From Acidibrevibacterium fodinaquatile (GTDB lineage Bacteria > Pseudomonadota > Alphaproteobacteria > Acetobacterales > Acetobacteraceae), in the NCBI RefSeq assembly GCF_003352165.1, contig NZ_CP029176.1, forward strand, positions 434,001 to 498,000: a DNA stretch of 64,000 nucleotides, written 5' to 3'. The notes below the pieces were generated by a model. That model was not told where the DNA came from. It saw nothing but the letters and a program-made list of their open reading frames with translations, and made no database searches. The translations under genes and the position numbers were made by a program. Positions 1-8,115 of the stretch are shown one piece after another; position 1 is the stretch's first letter, and each line of letters begins with the position of its first letter.

Positions 1-176
1 CGGCGGCGGCGCGCGCGGGGTGACATCGAAGTGACACGGAAAAGTGGTTGACGAAAAGAGACCAAGTTGTTAATGAATAATTAATGATCGATCATCTCAG
101 GAATCTGCGATCCGGCAAATTTTCGTTGTCTTCGCTTTTAGGTCAACCCCGCGCGCTCAATGTCAGGAGAAGCCGC

Positions 177-821
177 ATGCGCCGCCTCATTCTCGCCGCC
201 ACCCTCGCCACGACAGCGTCTCTCGCCGCGCCCCAGGCCTGGGCGAGCGCGATCGCCAATCCCAACGATACCTTCACCCTCACCGGGAGCTTCCCCACGC
301 TCGGCACCAGCGCGCCATTCAGCCCGGGCGCCTTCACCCTGACCGTGACCGCCCCTTCGCAAAGCCAGACGCCATTCGCCTATGACTACGGGCTCAGCAG
401 TGGCTATATGATCGCCGCCACCGCCGACGGCACCTACACCGCCGCCGGCAGTACCGTCGCATTCTCCACCGCCACCATTGACGTCCAGGGCACCTCGCCC
501 GACACGCTGCAGATCGCCGGATATATCGGATCGTATGCGATCCCGGCTGTCTTCACCGTCAACGCGGCGAGCCCGCTCTTCACCGCAACCGCGGATAGCG
601 ACGGGCTCGGCGATACCGGGGTGCTCTATCAATTCACCTCCGGAACTTATACCGCTACCTCCGCCAATGCCAGCGCCCTCGCCGACCCGCCGATCTCTAA
701 CCCGACGCTCACCATCTCCGGCCAGCAAGCGCCATCCGGCAGCGTGCCCGAACCCGCGACCATGGCCCTCCTCGCGGCACCACTCGCCGCCCTCGGCCTG
801 ATCCGCCGCCGCCGCGCCTGA
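177..821 (+). CDS. PEP-CTERM sorting-domain secreted protein
   Basis: Secreted protein of 214 aa with an N-terminal signal peptide (MRRLILAATL then a hydrophobic stretch ending near AWASA) and a C-terminal PEP-CTERM tail: VPEPATM, a hydrophobic helix, then RRRR. Such tails are cleaved and sorted by the exosortase EpsH/XrtA system. The middle is Thr/Ser/Ala-rich beta-type sequence with no recognised enzyme motif. I chose ATG 177 because AGGAGA lies at 164-169 and the signal peptide begins there; an upstream in-frame ATG at 84 would add 31 non-signal residues. A strong terminator follows. It is the only gene left of the tRNA scar, so it may be chromosomal or part of another element. Confidence 0.85.
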   Translation: MRRLILAATLATTASLAAPQAWASAIANPNDTFTLTGSFPTLGTSAPFSPGAFTLTVTAPSQSQTPFAYDYGLSSGYMIAATADGTYTAAGSTVAFSTATIDVQGTSPDTLQIAGYIGSYAIPAVFTVNAASPLFTATADSDGLGDTGVLYQFTSGTYTATSANASALADPPISNPTLTISGQQAPSGSVPEPATMALLAAPLAALGLIRRRRA

Positions 822-854
822 ACCGCCCCGGCGGCAAGCGCGAACGCATCACCC

Positions 855-886
855 AAGCGCGCCGGGGAGCCCTCCTCGGCGCGCTT
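855..886 (+). terminator. Hairpin terminator after PEP-CTERM gene
   Basis: Perfect 10-bp stem AAGCGCGCCG (855-864) and CGGCGCGCTT (877-886) with a 12-nt loop, 34 nt after the stop codon. The T-tract is short. The rest of 822-1160 holds no gene that I can support. Confidence 0.6.
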
Positions 887-1160
887 CTGCGTTGTTGGCC
901 CTGTGTCGTTCCTGGGCCGTGGCCCGCGCTCAGCCGCGCGCCCGCCGCCGTGGCCCTGGCGGTGAAAAGAAACAATGGCGAAGAGGGGGATGGTGCCCAG
1001 GGGCGGAATCGTGCTTCCAGTCTAACATATTCAAGAATGGTGTACTTTTTGGCTTTTCGTCCTGGCCTATACCAACAAAAATACCATCACGACGTTCTAA
1101 TGTGCGGGTTAGACTCCATCAGGACAGCTTGGTTTCGGATCCAGGATGCGGTCGAAGAGT

Positions 1161-1211
1161 ACAACCTTGCCAAGGTTGGGGTCGAGGGTTCGAATCCCTT
1201 CGCCCGCTCCA
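1161..1211 (+). other. 3' fragment of tRNA-Gly(GCC), attachment-site scar
   Basis: The 51 nt match the 3' two thirds of a tRNA-Gly: anticodon arm ACAACCTTGCCAAGGTTG with GCC anticodon, variable loop, T arm GAGGGTTCGAATCCCTT, acceptor strand CGCCCGC and discriminator plus CCA. The 5' acceptor strand and D arm are absent; the bases before 1161 do not pair as a tRNA. The 3' end of tRNA-Gly is a common target of tyrosine-recombinase ICEs, so this is probably one end (att) of an integrated element. With the fragment's 3' end pointing right, the standard geometry puts the element it bounded on the left. No second copy of the T-arm sequence was seen in the window. Confidence 0.75.
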
Positions 1212-1238
1212 GATTTCTTCAAGAAAATGAAGCGGTTA

Positions 1239-1265
1239 AAACGGTCCTTCGGGGCCGTTTTTTGC
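1239..1265 (+). terminator. Rho-independent terminator of the tRNA-Gly fragment
   Basis: Stem AAACGGTCC (1239-1247), tetraloop TTCG, GGGCCGTTT (1252-1260), continuing into a T-run. It lies 27 nt after the tRNA CCA, the usual place for a tRNA terminator, so the tRNA 3' flank was kept at this scar. From here to 1518 I see no gene. Confidence 0.8.
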
Positions 1266-1518
1266 TTCCCCGCCCCCCACGCGAAAGCTGGGGAAGCAGG
1301 GGGGAAGCAGCAGAAAGCGAAAAGCAGCGGGCTACCGGCTGTCGCCGGCATGGAAGGCATCCCAAAGCCACGGTTTGCCGCCTGCGCGACAGGCGGCAAT
1401 GGGTTGCGTTGCGCTCCACCACGAAGGCTGGGTTTGGACGCCATCGCGCTTCCCAGGACGCCCAAGCGAGGCCCATTTTGCTTCACCGGCGCCGATGGCG
1501 ACGCGAATGCGAAACTCA

Positions 1519-2040
1519 TCACTCAGCCCTCCCGCCTGCGAGGCGCATCGGCAGCACAAGCCGCAGCGAGTCGGGTAATCGCACGAACCCATGCGCCGCA
1601 TAGAATCCGGCCGCCGGCTCGTCGAGCGCATCGACGACCACCATCGAGGATCCAACCGTGCCGGCGCTCTCGAACGCCCGCTGCAATGCATCGGCGAGAA
1701 GGAGCGCGCCCAAGCGCTGTCCCTGGTGCTCCGTCGCCACGGCCAGCCGACCGATCAAGGTGGCGCTCACCAGCGGATAGCGCGGGATGTGCTTGCGGGC
1801 TGTCTCCGGCACGTCGCCTTGGGAGACCGCCATCGCGCAAAGGGTATAGTAGCCCAAGATACGGGCCGGCTCGCCGACCTCGCTCAGGACGAACACGGCA
1901 TTCGCCCTCCGGCGGACATCCTGGCCGGCCTGGGTCTTGAGGTAGCGATCCAGGCTCTCCACGCCGCAGGTAAAGCTGCTCCGATCGTGCTGCTCGTCGA
2001 GTAGCGCGACCCGAAGATCCCTGGATGGCTGCTTCGCCAT
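1519..2040 (-). CDS. GNAT acetyltransferase toxin (TacT-like)
   Basis: Protein of 173 aa with the GNAT fold: the acetyl-CoA loop is visible in GRLAVATEHQGQRLGALLL (Q-G-x-x-G-A pattern), and FYAAHGFVRLPD is the usual C-terminal GNAT strand motif. The N-terminus SFTCGVESLDRYLK is typical of the TacT/AtaT group, which acetylates the amino group of charged aminoacyl-tRNAs and stops translation. Its ATG lies directly next to the stop of the upstream DUF1778 antitoxin gene, the standard antitoxin-first operon. Function is from family and context. Such pairs stabilise mobile elements. Confidence 0.85.
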   Translation of the reverse strand: MAKQPSRDLRVALLDEQHDRSSFTCGVESLDRYLKTQAGQDVRRRANAVFVLSEVGEPARILGYYTLCAMAVSQGDVPETARKHIPRYPLVSATLIGRLAVATEHQGQRLGALLLADALQRAFESAGTVGSSMVVVDALDEPAAGFYAAHGFVRLPDSLRLVLPMRLAGGRAE

Positions 2041-2337
2041 TCACCGGACAACCCGGCGCTTGTGCTCCGCGAACGCGCGCTGCAACCGTTCGCTCGGGGC
2101 CGGTGGATTGACCAGGACGTCGAAAAAAACGACGCGGTCCCGATCACACAGGACGAGCGTCTCATGCTCCGCAATCGTCCGCCGGGCAGCGTCCGTAAGC
2201 GCGGTCATGCAGAAATCCGTCAGTTTGCGCCGTTCGAGTTGCGCCGCCCGTTCGATCAGAGCCTTGGTGGGTTGGTCGACCCGAAACCCAAGCCGCTCTT
2301 CCCGAAGCCGTCGGTTGGTTTTTGCTGTCGTGGCCAT
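2041..2337 (-). CDS. DUF1778 ribbon-helix-helix antitoxin (TacA-like)
   Basis: Protein of 98 aa of the DUF1778 family. The N-terminal RLGFRVDQPTKALIERAAQLERRKLTDF is the RHH DNA-binding part; the C-terminal tail (DRVVFFDVLVNPPAPSERLQRAF) is the toxin-neutralising segment. I chose the ATG at 2337 because GGAGG lies 5 nt upstream; a GTG at 2343 would overlap the Shine-Dalgarno. The antitoxin stop is immediately followed by the toxin start, so translation is probably coupled. As in other TacAT pairs it should repress its own promoter, which would lie in 2338-2400. Confidence 0.85.
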   Translation of the reverse strand: MATTAKTNRRLREERLGFRVDQPTKALIERAAQLERRKLTDFCMTALTDAARRTIAEHETLVLCDRDRVVFFDVLVNPPAPSERLQRAFAEHKRRVVR

Positions 2338-2379
2338 GGTCACCTCCAGCCAAATATGTACGTCAATCCGACTAACTTT

Positions 2380-3201
2380 TCAAGGTGCGCTTTGGTTCTC
2401 ACCTTTCGGTGCTCGGCCCTTCAGCTTGGGGACAGAAGGAGGAGGCAGCGACGCCAGAAGCCGCTCGGCATAGGCCACGCCCGCGTCCCACACGCGTGAC
2501 GGTCGAACGATGATCAGAAGAAAGGCTATCCAGAGGAAGAGGAGCACAACCGCCGCGACCTGGGTGGCAGGTGCATCCCGAGCGATCGCCCAGAGCGGCA
2601 TGTTGCCGGTCGTCATTTGGGTGGTTCGCGTTACCACGATGGCGGCTGACGCGCAGACTGCCAACACGAGTGCCGCCCCTCTCATGCCCAGCAGATTGCG
2701 CCAGAAACCATAGGCGATATTGTCATTGTGGATGAGTGGATGTTTGGGGCCGCGCCGTAGGTCGATTAGGCGACGGATCACCGCTCGATAAATGCCATCG
2801 GCTGCGTCCGGATCCTGTGCCTCTGCGCTGGCGTCTGGGAGCCGGAAGTCCGGCGCGAGGTCCTGCAGCACCGCGTGGTATGCACGCTTGGTCGGCATCT
2901 CGATCGTGTTATCTCGAAATCGCAGAACGATCTCCGTCGGAAACCCACCCCATCGCTGCTTGAGCGTGTGCTGCACGGCACGACCGCGAGACCTGGCCAT
3001 GCTCGCGAACGGATAGAGGAGACCTATCATCACGACGCCCGATCCGATGGTCCGATAGATGTTCCCGGTGACGATCTGAGGGAATGCGATCAGCAAGCTG
3101 ATCCCCGGAACAAGCGGCGCCAGGAGCCCTGGTGTTATTCGGGCGAGTATGTCGTAGCGATCAAATATCCGAAACAAGCGCGCCGATTCAGTCATCGTCA
3201 T
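2380..3201 (-). CDS. Four-TM membrane protein in JAB/MBL operon
   Basis: About 273 aa with two N-terminal membrane segments (LLAPLVPGISLLIAF and TIGSGVVMIGLLYPFA), a soluble middle of about 110 aa and two C-terminal segments (GAALVLAVCASAAIVV and QVAAVVLLFLWIAFLLII). The motif KQRWGGFPTEIVLRFRDN follows TM2. The start (ATG 3201, alternatives 3195 and 3213) overlaps the 3' end of the MBL gene, so the two are translationally coupled. I do not recognise a named family. A 2+2 TM protein at the end of a JAB/MBL operon could be a membrane effector; this is inference only. Confidence 0.7.
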   Translation of the reverse strand: MTMTESARLFRIFDRYDILARITPGLLAPLVPGISLLIAFPQIVTGNIYRTIGSGVVMIGLLYPFASMARSRGRAVQHTLKQRWGGFPTEIVLRFRDNTIEMPTKRAYHAVLQDLAPDFRLPDASAEAQDPDAADGIYRAVIRRLIDLRRGPKHPLIHNDNIAYGFWRNLLGMRGAALVLAVCASAAIVVTRTTQMTTGNMPLWAIARDAPATQVAAVVLLFLWIAFLLIIVRPSRVWDAGVAYAERLLASLPPPSVPKLKGRAPKGENQSAP

Positions 3202-4294
3202 AGGCCTCGACAACCGGAGAAAAGTTCATGGCTGCGGCCGGGCCATATCCCGCGCGTAGCGGGAACCCCGAACCGAAGCAGGTAGCAACGCCTTGCGTCC
3301 CAAGCACGCGTGCGCCGCGACGCATGAAGGCGTTCATGACGATCTTGCGCGGGTGCGCACTGTCGTCTTTCGGCGCGGACACGACGTCCGTGAAATGCGG
3401 AACCTGCCCCTCCGACACCACGGGCCCGATCAGGCGGTTAAGGATCGTTGGGCCGACGTTTCGGCGGCTGCCGTGATGGGGCACCTGCACCAGTGCGAAG
3501 TTGCGCAGCACGAGACCGCACGCCTCGGCGAAGGAAGCCGCCCATTCAAGGCCGAGATTTCCCGCATCGCCTGTCAAAAGGATGGGCTTCCATCCGTCAA
3601 ACTGGCCGTAGAGGACAACACTGCTTTCGTTGCGAGCACCTGTTTCGCCGCCGTCGCGCAGCCGCTCGAAGCCCCAAGCTTCCCAAATGCTGGCGGCTGT
3701 CTTGGCGAGCGCCTCAAGCGCCGCCTTCAAGATACCCTGATCCGCAAAGTCGGACATATTGCCGGATGCTCGCGGCGTATCCGGGAAGTGAGAGACCAGT
3801 TGCGGGTAGATGTGCTGCGGCGGCGACAGCACGGTGAATGGCCCGATAGCGGCACCGGCAAACCGCTCGAAGACCGGGATGCCCTTCGTGCCCGCCGTAG
3901 CGACGATCTCGTTGATGACGTCGTATTCGGCCTTCAGGCGTCTGGTCAGGCCATCGACGGTCCACCGTGAATCCTGAAGGTGCGGCAGGATCGCCTCGGC
4001 ATGCCACCAAGGGACATGGGTCCAAACGCGGCGCACATCGGCCTTCTCGAGTACGACGCGGGCGCCGGAGGAGTGATCGATATCCGGGTGGGTGATGACC
4101 AGGTCGCGCACGATCGGCACGGGACCGCCGCAAATCGATGTGAGATGCTCCATCAGCGTCTCGCCGGAGGCGGTCGTCCCGCCATCGACGACGATGAGCT
4201 GAAAGCTGTGGGGATCACCGTACCGGATTGCGATGGCATCGCCGGCGCGGGATTTTTCGTCCACGGGCAGGAATTCGACTTCCAAGCCGGTCAT
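3188..4294 (-). CDS. MBL-fold metallohydrolase, ComEC-C-like
   Basis: Protein of 368 aa with the metallo-beta-lactamase fold: LVITHPDIDHSSG is the HxxxDH metal motif, LLTGDAGN supplies the bridging Asp, and VQVPHHGSRRN is the ComEC/Rec2-type HHGS motif. No signal peptide, so it is cytosolic. ATG 4294 overlaps the stop of the upstream JAB reading frame (ATGA), and its 3' end overlaps the membrane-protein gene: a tight three-gene operon. Substrate is unknown. MBL-fold proteins with this HHGS motif are recurrent partners in bacterial E1/E2/JAB operons, the context suggested here. Confidence 0.8.
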   Translation of the reverse strand: MTGLEVEFLPVDEKSRAGDAIAIRYGDPHSFQLIVVDGGTTASGETLMEHLTSICGGPVPIVRDLVITHPDIDHSSGARVVLEKADVRRVWTHVPWWHAEAILPHLQDSRWTVDGLTRRLKAEYDVINEIVATAGTKGIPVFERFAGAAIGPFTVLSPPQHIYPQLVSHFPDTPRASGNMSDFADQGILKAALEALAKTAASIWEAWGFERLRDGGETGARNESSVVLYGQFDGWKPILLTGDAGNLGLEWAASFAEACGLVLRNFALVQVPHHGSRRNVGPTILNRLIGPVVSEGQVPHFTDVVSAPKDDSAHPRKIVMNAFMRRGARVLGTQGVATCFGSGFPLRAGYGPAAAMNFSPVVEAYDDD

Positions 4295-4584
4295 GACGTG
4301 ACCTCCGGGATCGGAGGCGACTGCGTGGTCAGGTTGTCTGCCAGCACCCCCCAATAGCCTCCAGGGGTTCGAATGAGCAGCACGGACGGGGCGAGACGAG
4401 CCAGTGCAACAGTCGTTGCGGTCGCGTGGTCGATCCCCGAGGGGCCCGAGACCGCGAGGTGGCTGTGCCAAGTGCCGAGACAATACAACGTCCCGCCCGC
4501 TCGATCGGTATAGGTGCGGATCGCCGTCCTGACGCCACCTGTCCCCAGGACGAACTCGCCGGCTAACCGGCGCGACGAGCGCAT
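4291..4584 (-). pseudogene. C-terminal remnant of JAB/MPN metalloprotease
   Basis: The 97-codon frame carries LYCLGTWHSHLAVSGPSGID, which fits the JAMM HxH...S..D motif of prokaryotic JAB proteins; the spacing between the second His and Ser is 6 instead of the common 7. Such proteins remove ubiquitin-like modifiers. The catalytic Glu region that should lie upstream is missing: the sequence 5' of about 4600 changes to DNA shared with the ICE leader before ardC. I therefore call it truncated by recombination at about 4590-4690. The frame stays open further upstream, but only as antisense of ardC. The missing E1/E2 partners would have been on the lost side. Confidence 0.65.
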
Positions 4585-4689
4585 CGTGTGATGGCGCTCG
4601 GCGGCATGACGCCGCCGACACAGCGCGCGGTCGCGACCCGGCAAGGCGGAGATCCGATCATCCGGCGCCACACTCGTGAGCCTCGATTT

Positions 4690-4770
4690 AGAGTGAGAGT
4701 CAGGCCGGGTTGGCCGTAACGGGTTCGATGTCGCGAGAGAGGCTCGCGGCGCCCGTCGCGGAGAACCGCG
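4690..4770 (+). promoter_or_regulatory. ICE leader copy 1 with covarying hairpin (ardC)
   Basis: Begins TAGAGTGAGAG (4690-4700) and ends at the ardC start. Hairpin CGCGAG (4732-4737), loop AGAGG, CTCGCG (4743-4748), then GCGCCCGTCGCGGAG. The same layout precedes parB and the strawberry-notch gene. The stem bases differ from the parB copy by compensating changes, which suggests a structured RNA leader or a protein-binding site. Confidence 0.6.
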
Positions 4771-5733
4771 ATGTCCAGACACACCGCTCGCGCGCGTTCC
4801 GGCCAGGACCGGACGGGCCTTTATCAGGAAATCACTGACAAGATCATCGCCGAGTTGGGGGCCGGCCGTGCGCCATGGGTCCAGCCCTGGGGGACGGCGG
4901 CGGCGAAAGCGCCGCTCGCCATGCCCAAGAACGCCGCGACCCATAGGCGCTACACTGGTATCAACGTGCTCATTCTGTGGGGCGCCGTCATTGAGCACGG
5001 TTTTACGGGCCAGAGTTGGCTGACCTTTCGCCAAGCGCTCAGTCTCGATGGGCATGTGCGCAAGGGCGAGCGCGGCACGACCGTCGTTTACGCCGACCGC
5101 TTCACGCCGGAAGACGAACGCCGCCGGGCCGCTGAGATCGGCTACGAAGCGCAGGCGATCCCGTTCCTCAAGCGCTTCACTGTTTTCAACGTGGCGCAAT
5201 GCGAGGGCCTGCCCGAACAGATCGTGGCGGTCGCGCCGCCGGCCGAAACCAGCCTCATCCTGCCGCAAGCCGAGGCGCTGATCCTGGCTACGGGCGTGGA
5301 CTTCCGGATCGGTGGAGACAGGGCGTTCTACGATCCGATGCATGATTTCGTGCAGGTCCCACCTCCGCAGGCCTATTTCGAACCCATCAACTGGCACCGA
5401 ACCGCCCTGCACGAGGTTGGCCACGCCAGCGGCCATCATTCACGTCTCAACCGCGACCTCACCGGATCCTTCAGGTCGAAGAAATACGCGTTCGAGGAAC
5501 TGATTGCCGAGATTTCCGCCGCTTATCTTTGCGCCTCGCTCAGTATCACCCCGACGGTGCGCCATGCCGACTATATTGCCTCGTGGCTCGAAGTGCTGCG
5601 GGAGGACGACCGCGCCATCGTGCGCGCTGCCAGCGCGGCTTCGAAGGCCGCCGACTTCATCCTGGGGTTCCAACCTGATGCTCCCCAACAGGTCGCGGCC
5701 ACGTCGACCGACGACGAGCGGGAGGCGGCCTGA
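4771..5733 (+). CDS. ardC: ArdC-like antirestriction protein
   Basis: Protein of 320 aa. The N-terminal 120 aa are the ArdC ssDNA-binding domain (YQEITDKIIAELGAGRAPWVQPW, then WGAVIEHGFTGQSWLTFRQA). The C-terminal half is a zincin-like metallopeptidase with HEVGHASGH at residues 214-222 and a downstream Glu in FEELIAEISAAYLC. ArdC proteins protect incoming single-stranded conjugative DNA from type I and II restriction in the new host. It sits at the edge of the ICE block, directly behind the recombination junction, and shares its leader type with parB and the strawberry-notch gene, so the three may be co-controlled on transfer. Confidence 0.9.
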   Translation: MSRHTARARSGQDRTGLYQEITDKIIAELGAGRAPWVQPWGTAAAKAPLAMPKNAATHRRYTGINVLILWGAVIEHGFTGQSWLTFRQALSLDGHVRKGERGTTVVYADRFTPEDERRRAAEIGYEAQAIPFLKRFTVFNVAQCEGLPEQIVAVAPPAETSLILPQAEALILATGVDFRIGGDRAFYDPMHDFVQVPPPQAYFEPINWHRTALHEVGHASGHHSRLNRDLTGSFRSKKYAFEELIAEISAAYLCASLSITPTVRHADYIASWLEVLREDDRAIVRAASAASKAADFILGFQPDAPQQVAATSTDDEREAA

Positions 5734-5825
5734 TCACGCGGCGCTGCTCCCGGCCGGCTTCAGCCGAAACGCGAAGCCGGACATCCGTGCTGCCGCTTTT
5801 CCGGCTTTCCGGATCGGCGGAACCG

Positions 5826-5909
5826 AAGAGTGAGAGGGCTGCGCCGGTTTTCGTGACTGGTTGGAAGTCGAGAGAGAGGCTCTCGGCGCCCGTCGCGGAG
5901 ATTACCGAC
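5826..5909 (+). promoter_or_regulatory. ICE leader copy 2 with covarying hairpin (parB)
   Basis: AGAGTGAGAG at 5826-5835, hairpin CGAGAG (5869-5874), loop AGAGG, CTCTCG (5880-5885), followed by the same GCGCCCGTCGCGGAG as copy 1. Both arms differ from copy 1 at matching positions, keeping all six pairs. Confidence 0.6.
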
Positions 5910-8009
5910 ATGGCTACCGCCGTTCAGAAGATCATCCTCAGCGCCTCGCGTGACATCCCTTTCAACAAACTGGTGCTCAGCCAGGCAAACGTCCGGCGCG
6001 TAACGGCCGGTGTCTCGATCGAGGAGTTGGCCGAGGACATCGCTCACCGCACCCTGCTGCAGGGCCTCAGCGTCCGACCCGTGCTCGACGCGGACGGCCA
6101 GGAGACCGGCATATTCGAGGTGCCTGCCGGTGGGCGCCGATTCCGGGCGCTCGAACTGCTGGTCAAGCAGAAGCGCCTGGCCAAGACCGCGCCGGTGCCC
6201 TGCATCGTGCGTGAGGGCGGGATCGCGGAGGAGGATTCGCTGGCCGAGAACGTCCAGCGCGTCGCCCTCCATCCCCTCGACCAGTTTCGCACCTTCCAGG
6301 CCCTGCGCGACAAGGGCCTGGGTGAGGAGGAGATCGCCGCCCGCTTCTTCGTGACGCCGACCGTGGTGAAGCAGCGCCTGCGCCTCGCCGCCGTCTCTTC
6401 GGTGCTCCTCGACGTCTATGCCGAGGACGGCATGACGCTGGAGCAGTTGATGGCGTTCACGGTCACCAGTGACCATGCCCGTCAGGAACAGGTTTGGGAG
6501 GGCGTCAGCCACTCCTACAACAAGGAGCCCTACCATATCCGGCGCCAGCTCACCGAGGGCGCGGTCCGCGCTGCCGACCGTCGCGCCCAGTTCGTGGGGC
6601 TCGACGGCTATCAGGCCGCTGGTGGCTCGATCCTGCGCGACCTTTTCCAACATGACGATGGCGGCTGGCTGCAAGACCCTGCGCTCCTCGATCGGCTCGT
6701 AATCGAGAAGCTCCAGGCCGAGGCCGAGAGCTTGCGCGCCGAGGGCTGGAAGTGGATCGCGGTCGCCGGCGACTTCCCCTACGGCCACACCGCTGGTCTG
6801 CGTCGGCTGACCGGCGACACCGTTGGCCTCACCGAGGAAGAGCAAGCGAGCCTTGTCGCACTCAAGGCCGAACAAGAAGCCCTTGAGCAGCAAAACGCCG
6901 AGGCCGACGAGTTGCCCGACGAGGTCGACCAGCGACTCGGCGAGATCGAGACGGCCATTGCTGAGCTCGAGGATCGCCCGATCAGCCACGATCCGGCGGC
7001 GATCGCCCGCGCCGGCATCTTCGTGAGCATCGATGGCGAGGGCCGCCTGCGCATTGATCGTGGCTTCGTCCGGCCCGAGGATGAAGCGCCGGTTGAGCCG
7101 GCCGGAGGCGGCGACGGCACGACGGACGGCGACATCCCGTCCGAACCACCGGCGCCTTCGGTCCAGCGCTCCGTCATCACCATCGGCGGAGTGCCCGCTC
7201 CCGAGGCGGAGGCGTCGGACGATGACGACGCCATCCGCCCGCTGTCCGACCGCCTGGTGACGGAACTCACCGCCCACCGCACGCTCGCGCTACGAGACGC
7301 GCTGGCGGGTGAACCGCACGTCGCCTTCAAGACGGTGCTGCATGCGCTCTGCCTCGCGACTTTCTATCGCTATGCCTCTGACACCTGCCTGGAAATCACG
7401 GCGAAGAGTTCGGGTTTCGCCGCCCAGGCGCCGGGCTTGGCAGAATCGCCTTCGGCTAAGGCGATTGAGGCGCGGCACGAACAATGGGGCAAGCAGTTGC
7501 CCGAAACGCCCGCGGATCTTTGGGATGCGCTGACGGAGTTCGACGGCGACAGCCAGGCGACGCTCTTCGCACACTGCGCCTCGCTCGCCGTCAATGTCGT
7601 GAAGGAGCCGTGGAACCGTCGTCCTGGCGCGTTCGCCCATGGCGACCTGCTCGCCCGGGCCGTCAACCTCGACATGGCCGCGGCCGGCTGGCGGCCCACC
7701 GCCGACAATTACCTCGGTCGGGTTCCAAAGGCCCGCATCCTCGATGCAGTCCGCGAAGCCAAGGGCGAACAGTCGGCGCAACTCATCGACCATCTGAAGA
7801 AGGCCGAAATGGCCAAGGAGGCCGAGCGGCTGCTCGACGGCACGGGCTGGCTGCCAGAGCCGCTGCGTTTGGCCGGGATTAAGACCGAGACTGACGTGCC
7901 GGCCGGCGAAGCCGAGGCCTTGCCGGACTTCCTCGCCGGCGAAGATGACGAGGCGGCGACTTCCGACGATCCCGACGAACCGCGGCCGCACGCCATCGCG
8001 GCGGAATGA
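5910..8009 (+). CDS. ParB/Spo0J-domain ICE protein
   Basis: Protein of 699 aa. The N-terminus has the ParB/Srx nuclease-like domain (LVLSQANVRRV, GVSIEELAEDI, AGGRRFRALELL, ENVQRVALHPLDQFRTF) and then the ParB helix-turn-helix (GEEEIAARFFVTPTVVKQRLRLAAVS). The C-terminal 450 aa include an acidic, coiled-coil-like stretch (EEEQASLVALKAEQEALEQQNAE) and a conserved extension typical of ICE ParB-like proteins, longer than chromosomal ParB (about 300 aa). ATG 5910 follows GGAG at 5897-5900; the longer frame from 5787 would run through the conserved leader. Probable role: DNA binding or partition of the excised circle. The CTP-binding function is not shown here. Confidence 0.88.
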   Translation: MATAVQKIILSASRDIPFNKLVLSQANVRRVTAGVSIEELAEDIAHRTLLQGLSVRPVLDADGQETGIFEVPAGGRRFRALELLVKQKRLAKTAPVPCIVREGGIAEEDSLAENVQRVALHPLDQFRTFQALRDKGLGEEEIAARFFVTPTVVKQRLRLAAVSSVLLDVYAEDGMTLEQLMAFTVTSDHARQEQVWEGVSHSYNKEPYHIRRQLTEGAVRAADRRAQFVGLDGYQAAGGSILRDLFQHDDGGWLQDPALLDRLVIEKLQAEAESLRAEGWKWIAVAGDFPYGHTAGLRRLTGDTVGLTEEEQASLVALKAEQEALEQQNAEADELPDEVDQRLGEIETAIAELEDRPISHDPAAIARAGIFVSIDGEGRLRIDRGFVRPEDEAPVEPAGGGDGTTDGDIPSEPPAPSVQRSVITIGGVPAPEAEASDDDDAIRPLSDRLVTELTAHRTLALRDALAGEPHVAFKTVLHALCLATFYRYASDTCLEITAKSSGFAAQAPGLAESPSAKAIEARHEQWGKQLPETPADLWDALTEFDGDSQATLFAHCASLAVNVVKEPWNRRPGAFAHGDLLARAVNLDMAAAGWRPTADNYLGRVPKARILDAVREAKGEQSAQLIDHLKKAEMAKEAERLLDGTGWLPEPLRLAGIKTETDVPAGEAEALPDFLAGEDDEAATSDDPDEPRPHAIAAE

Positions 8010-8068
8010 GGCTCGCCAGCGGGGCGGCTCCGGCCGCTCCGCACCCATTTTTCCATCCAGTTCCATCC

Positions 8069-8096
8069 GAAAGCCCGGCCGTCGTGCCGGGCTTTC
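8069..8096 (+). promoter_or_regulatory. Intergenic hairpin, copy 1
   Basis: Perfect 11-bp stem GAAAGCCCGGC (8069-8079) and GCCGGGCTTTC (8086-8096) with a 6-nt loop, followed by TTTCGGAGACCTG and the next start codon. Nearly the same block recurs before the gene at 9037. No long T-run, so a leaky terminator or an RNA-stability element is possible. Confidence 0.55.
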
Positions 8097-8115
8097 TCAC
8101 TTTCGGAGACCTGTC

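Noticed and set aside
1109-1522. 137-aa frame on the minus strand with EGIRTLDPNLGKV
   Set aside because: This is the antisense of the tRNA-Gly fragment, a well-known source of false proteins; no start signal and no domain.
4585-5439. Long minus-strand frame that would extend the JAB protein to 382 aa
   Set aside because: It runs antisense through ardC, which has a clear family match and metallopeptidase motif. Only the part below about 4600 has JAB features.
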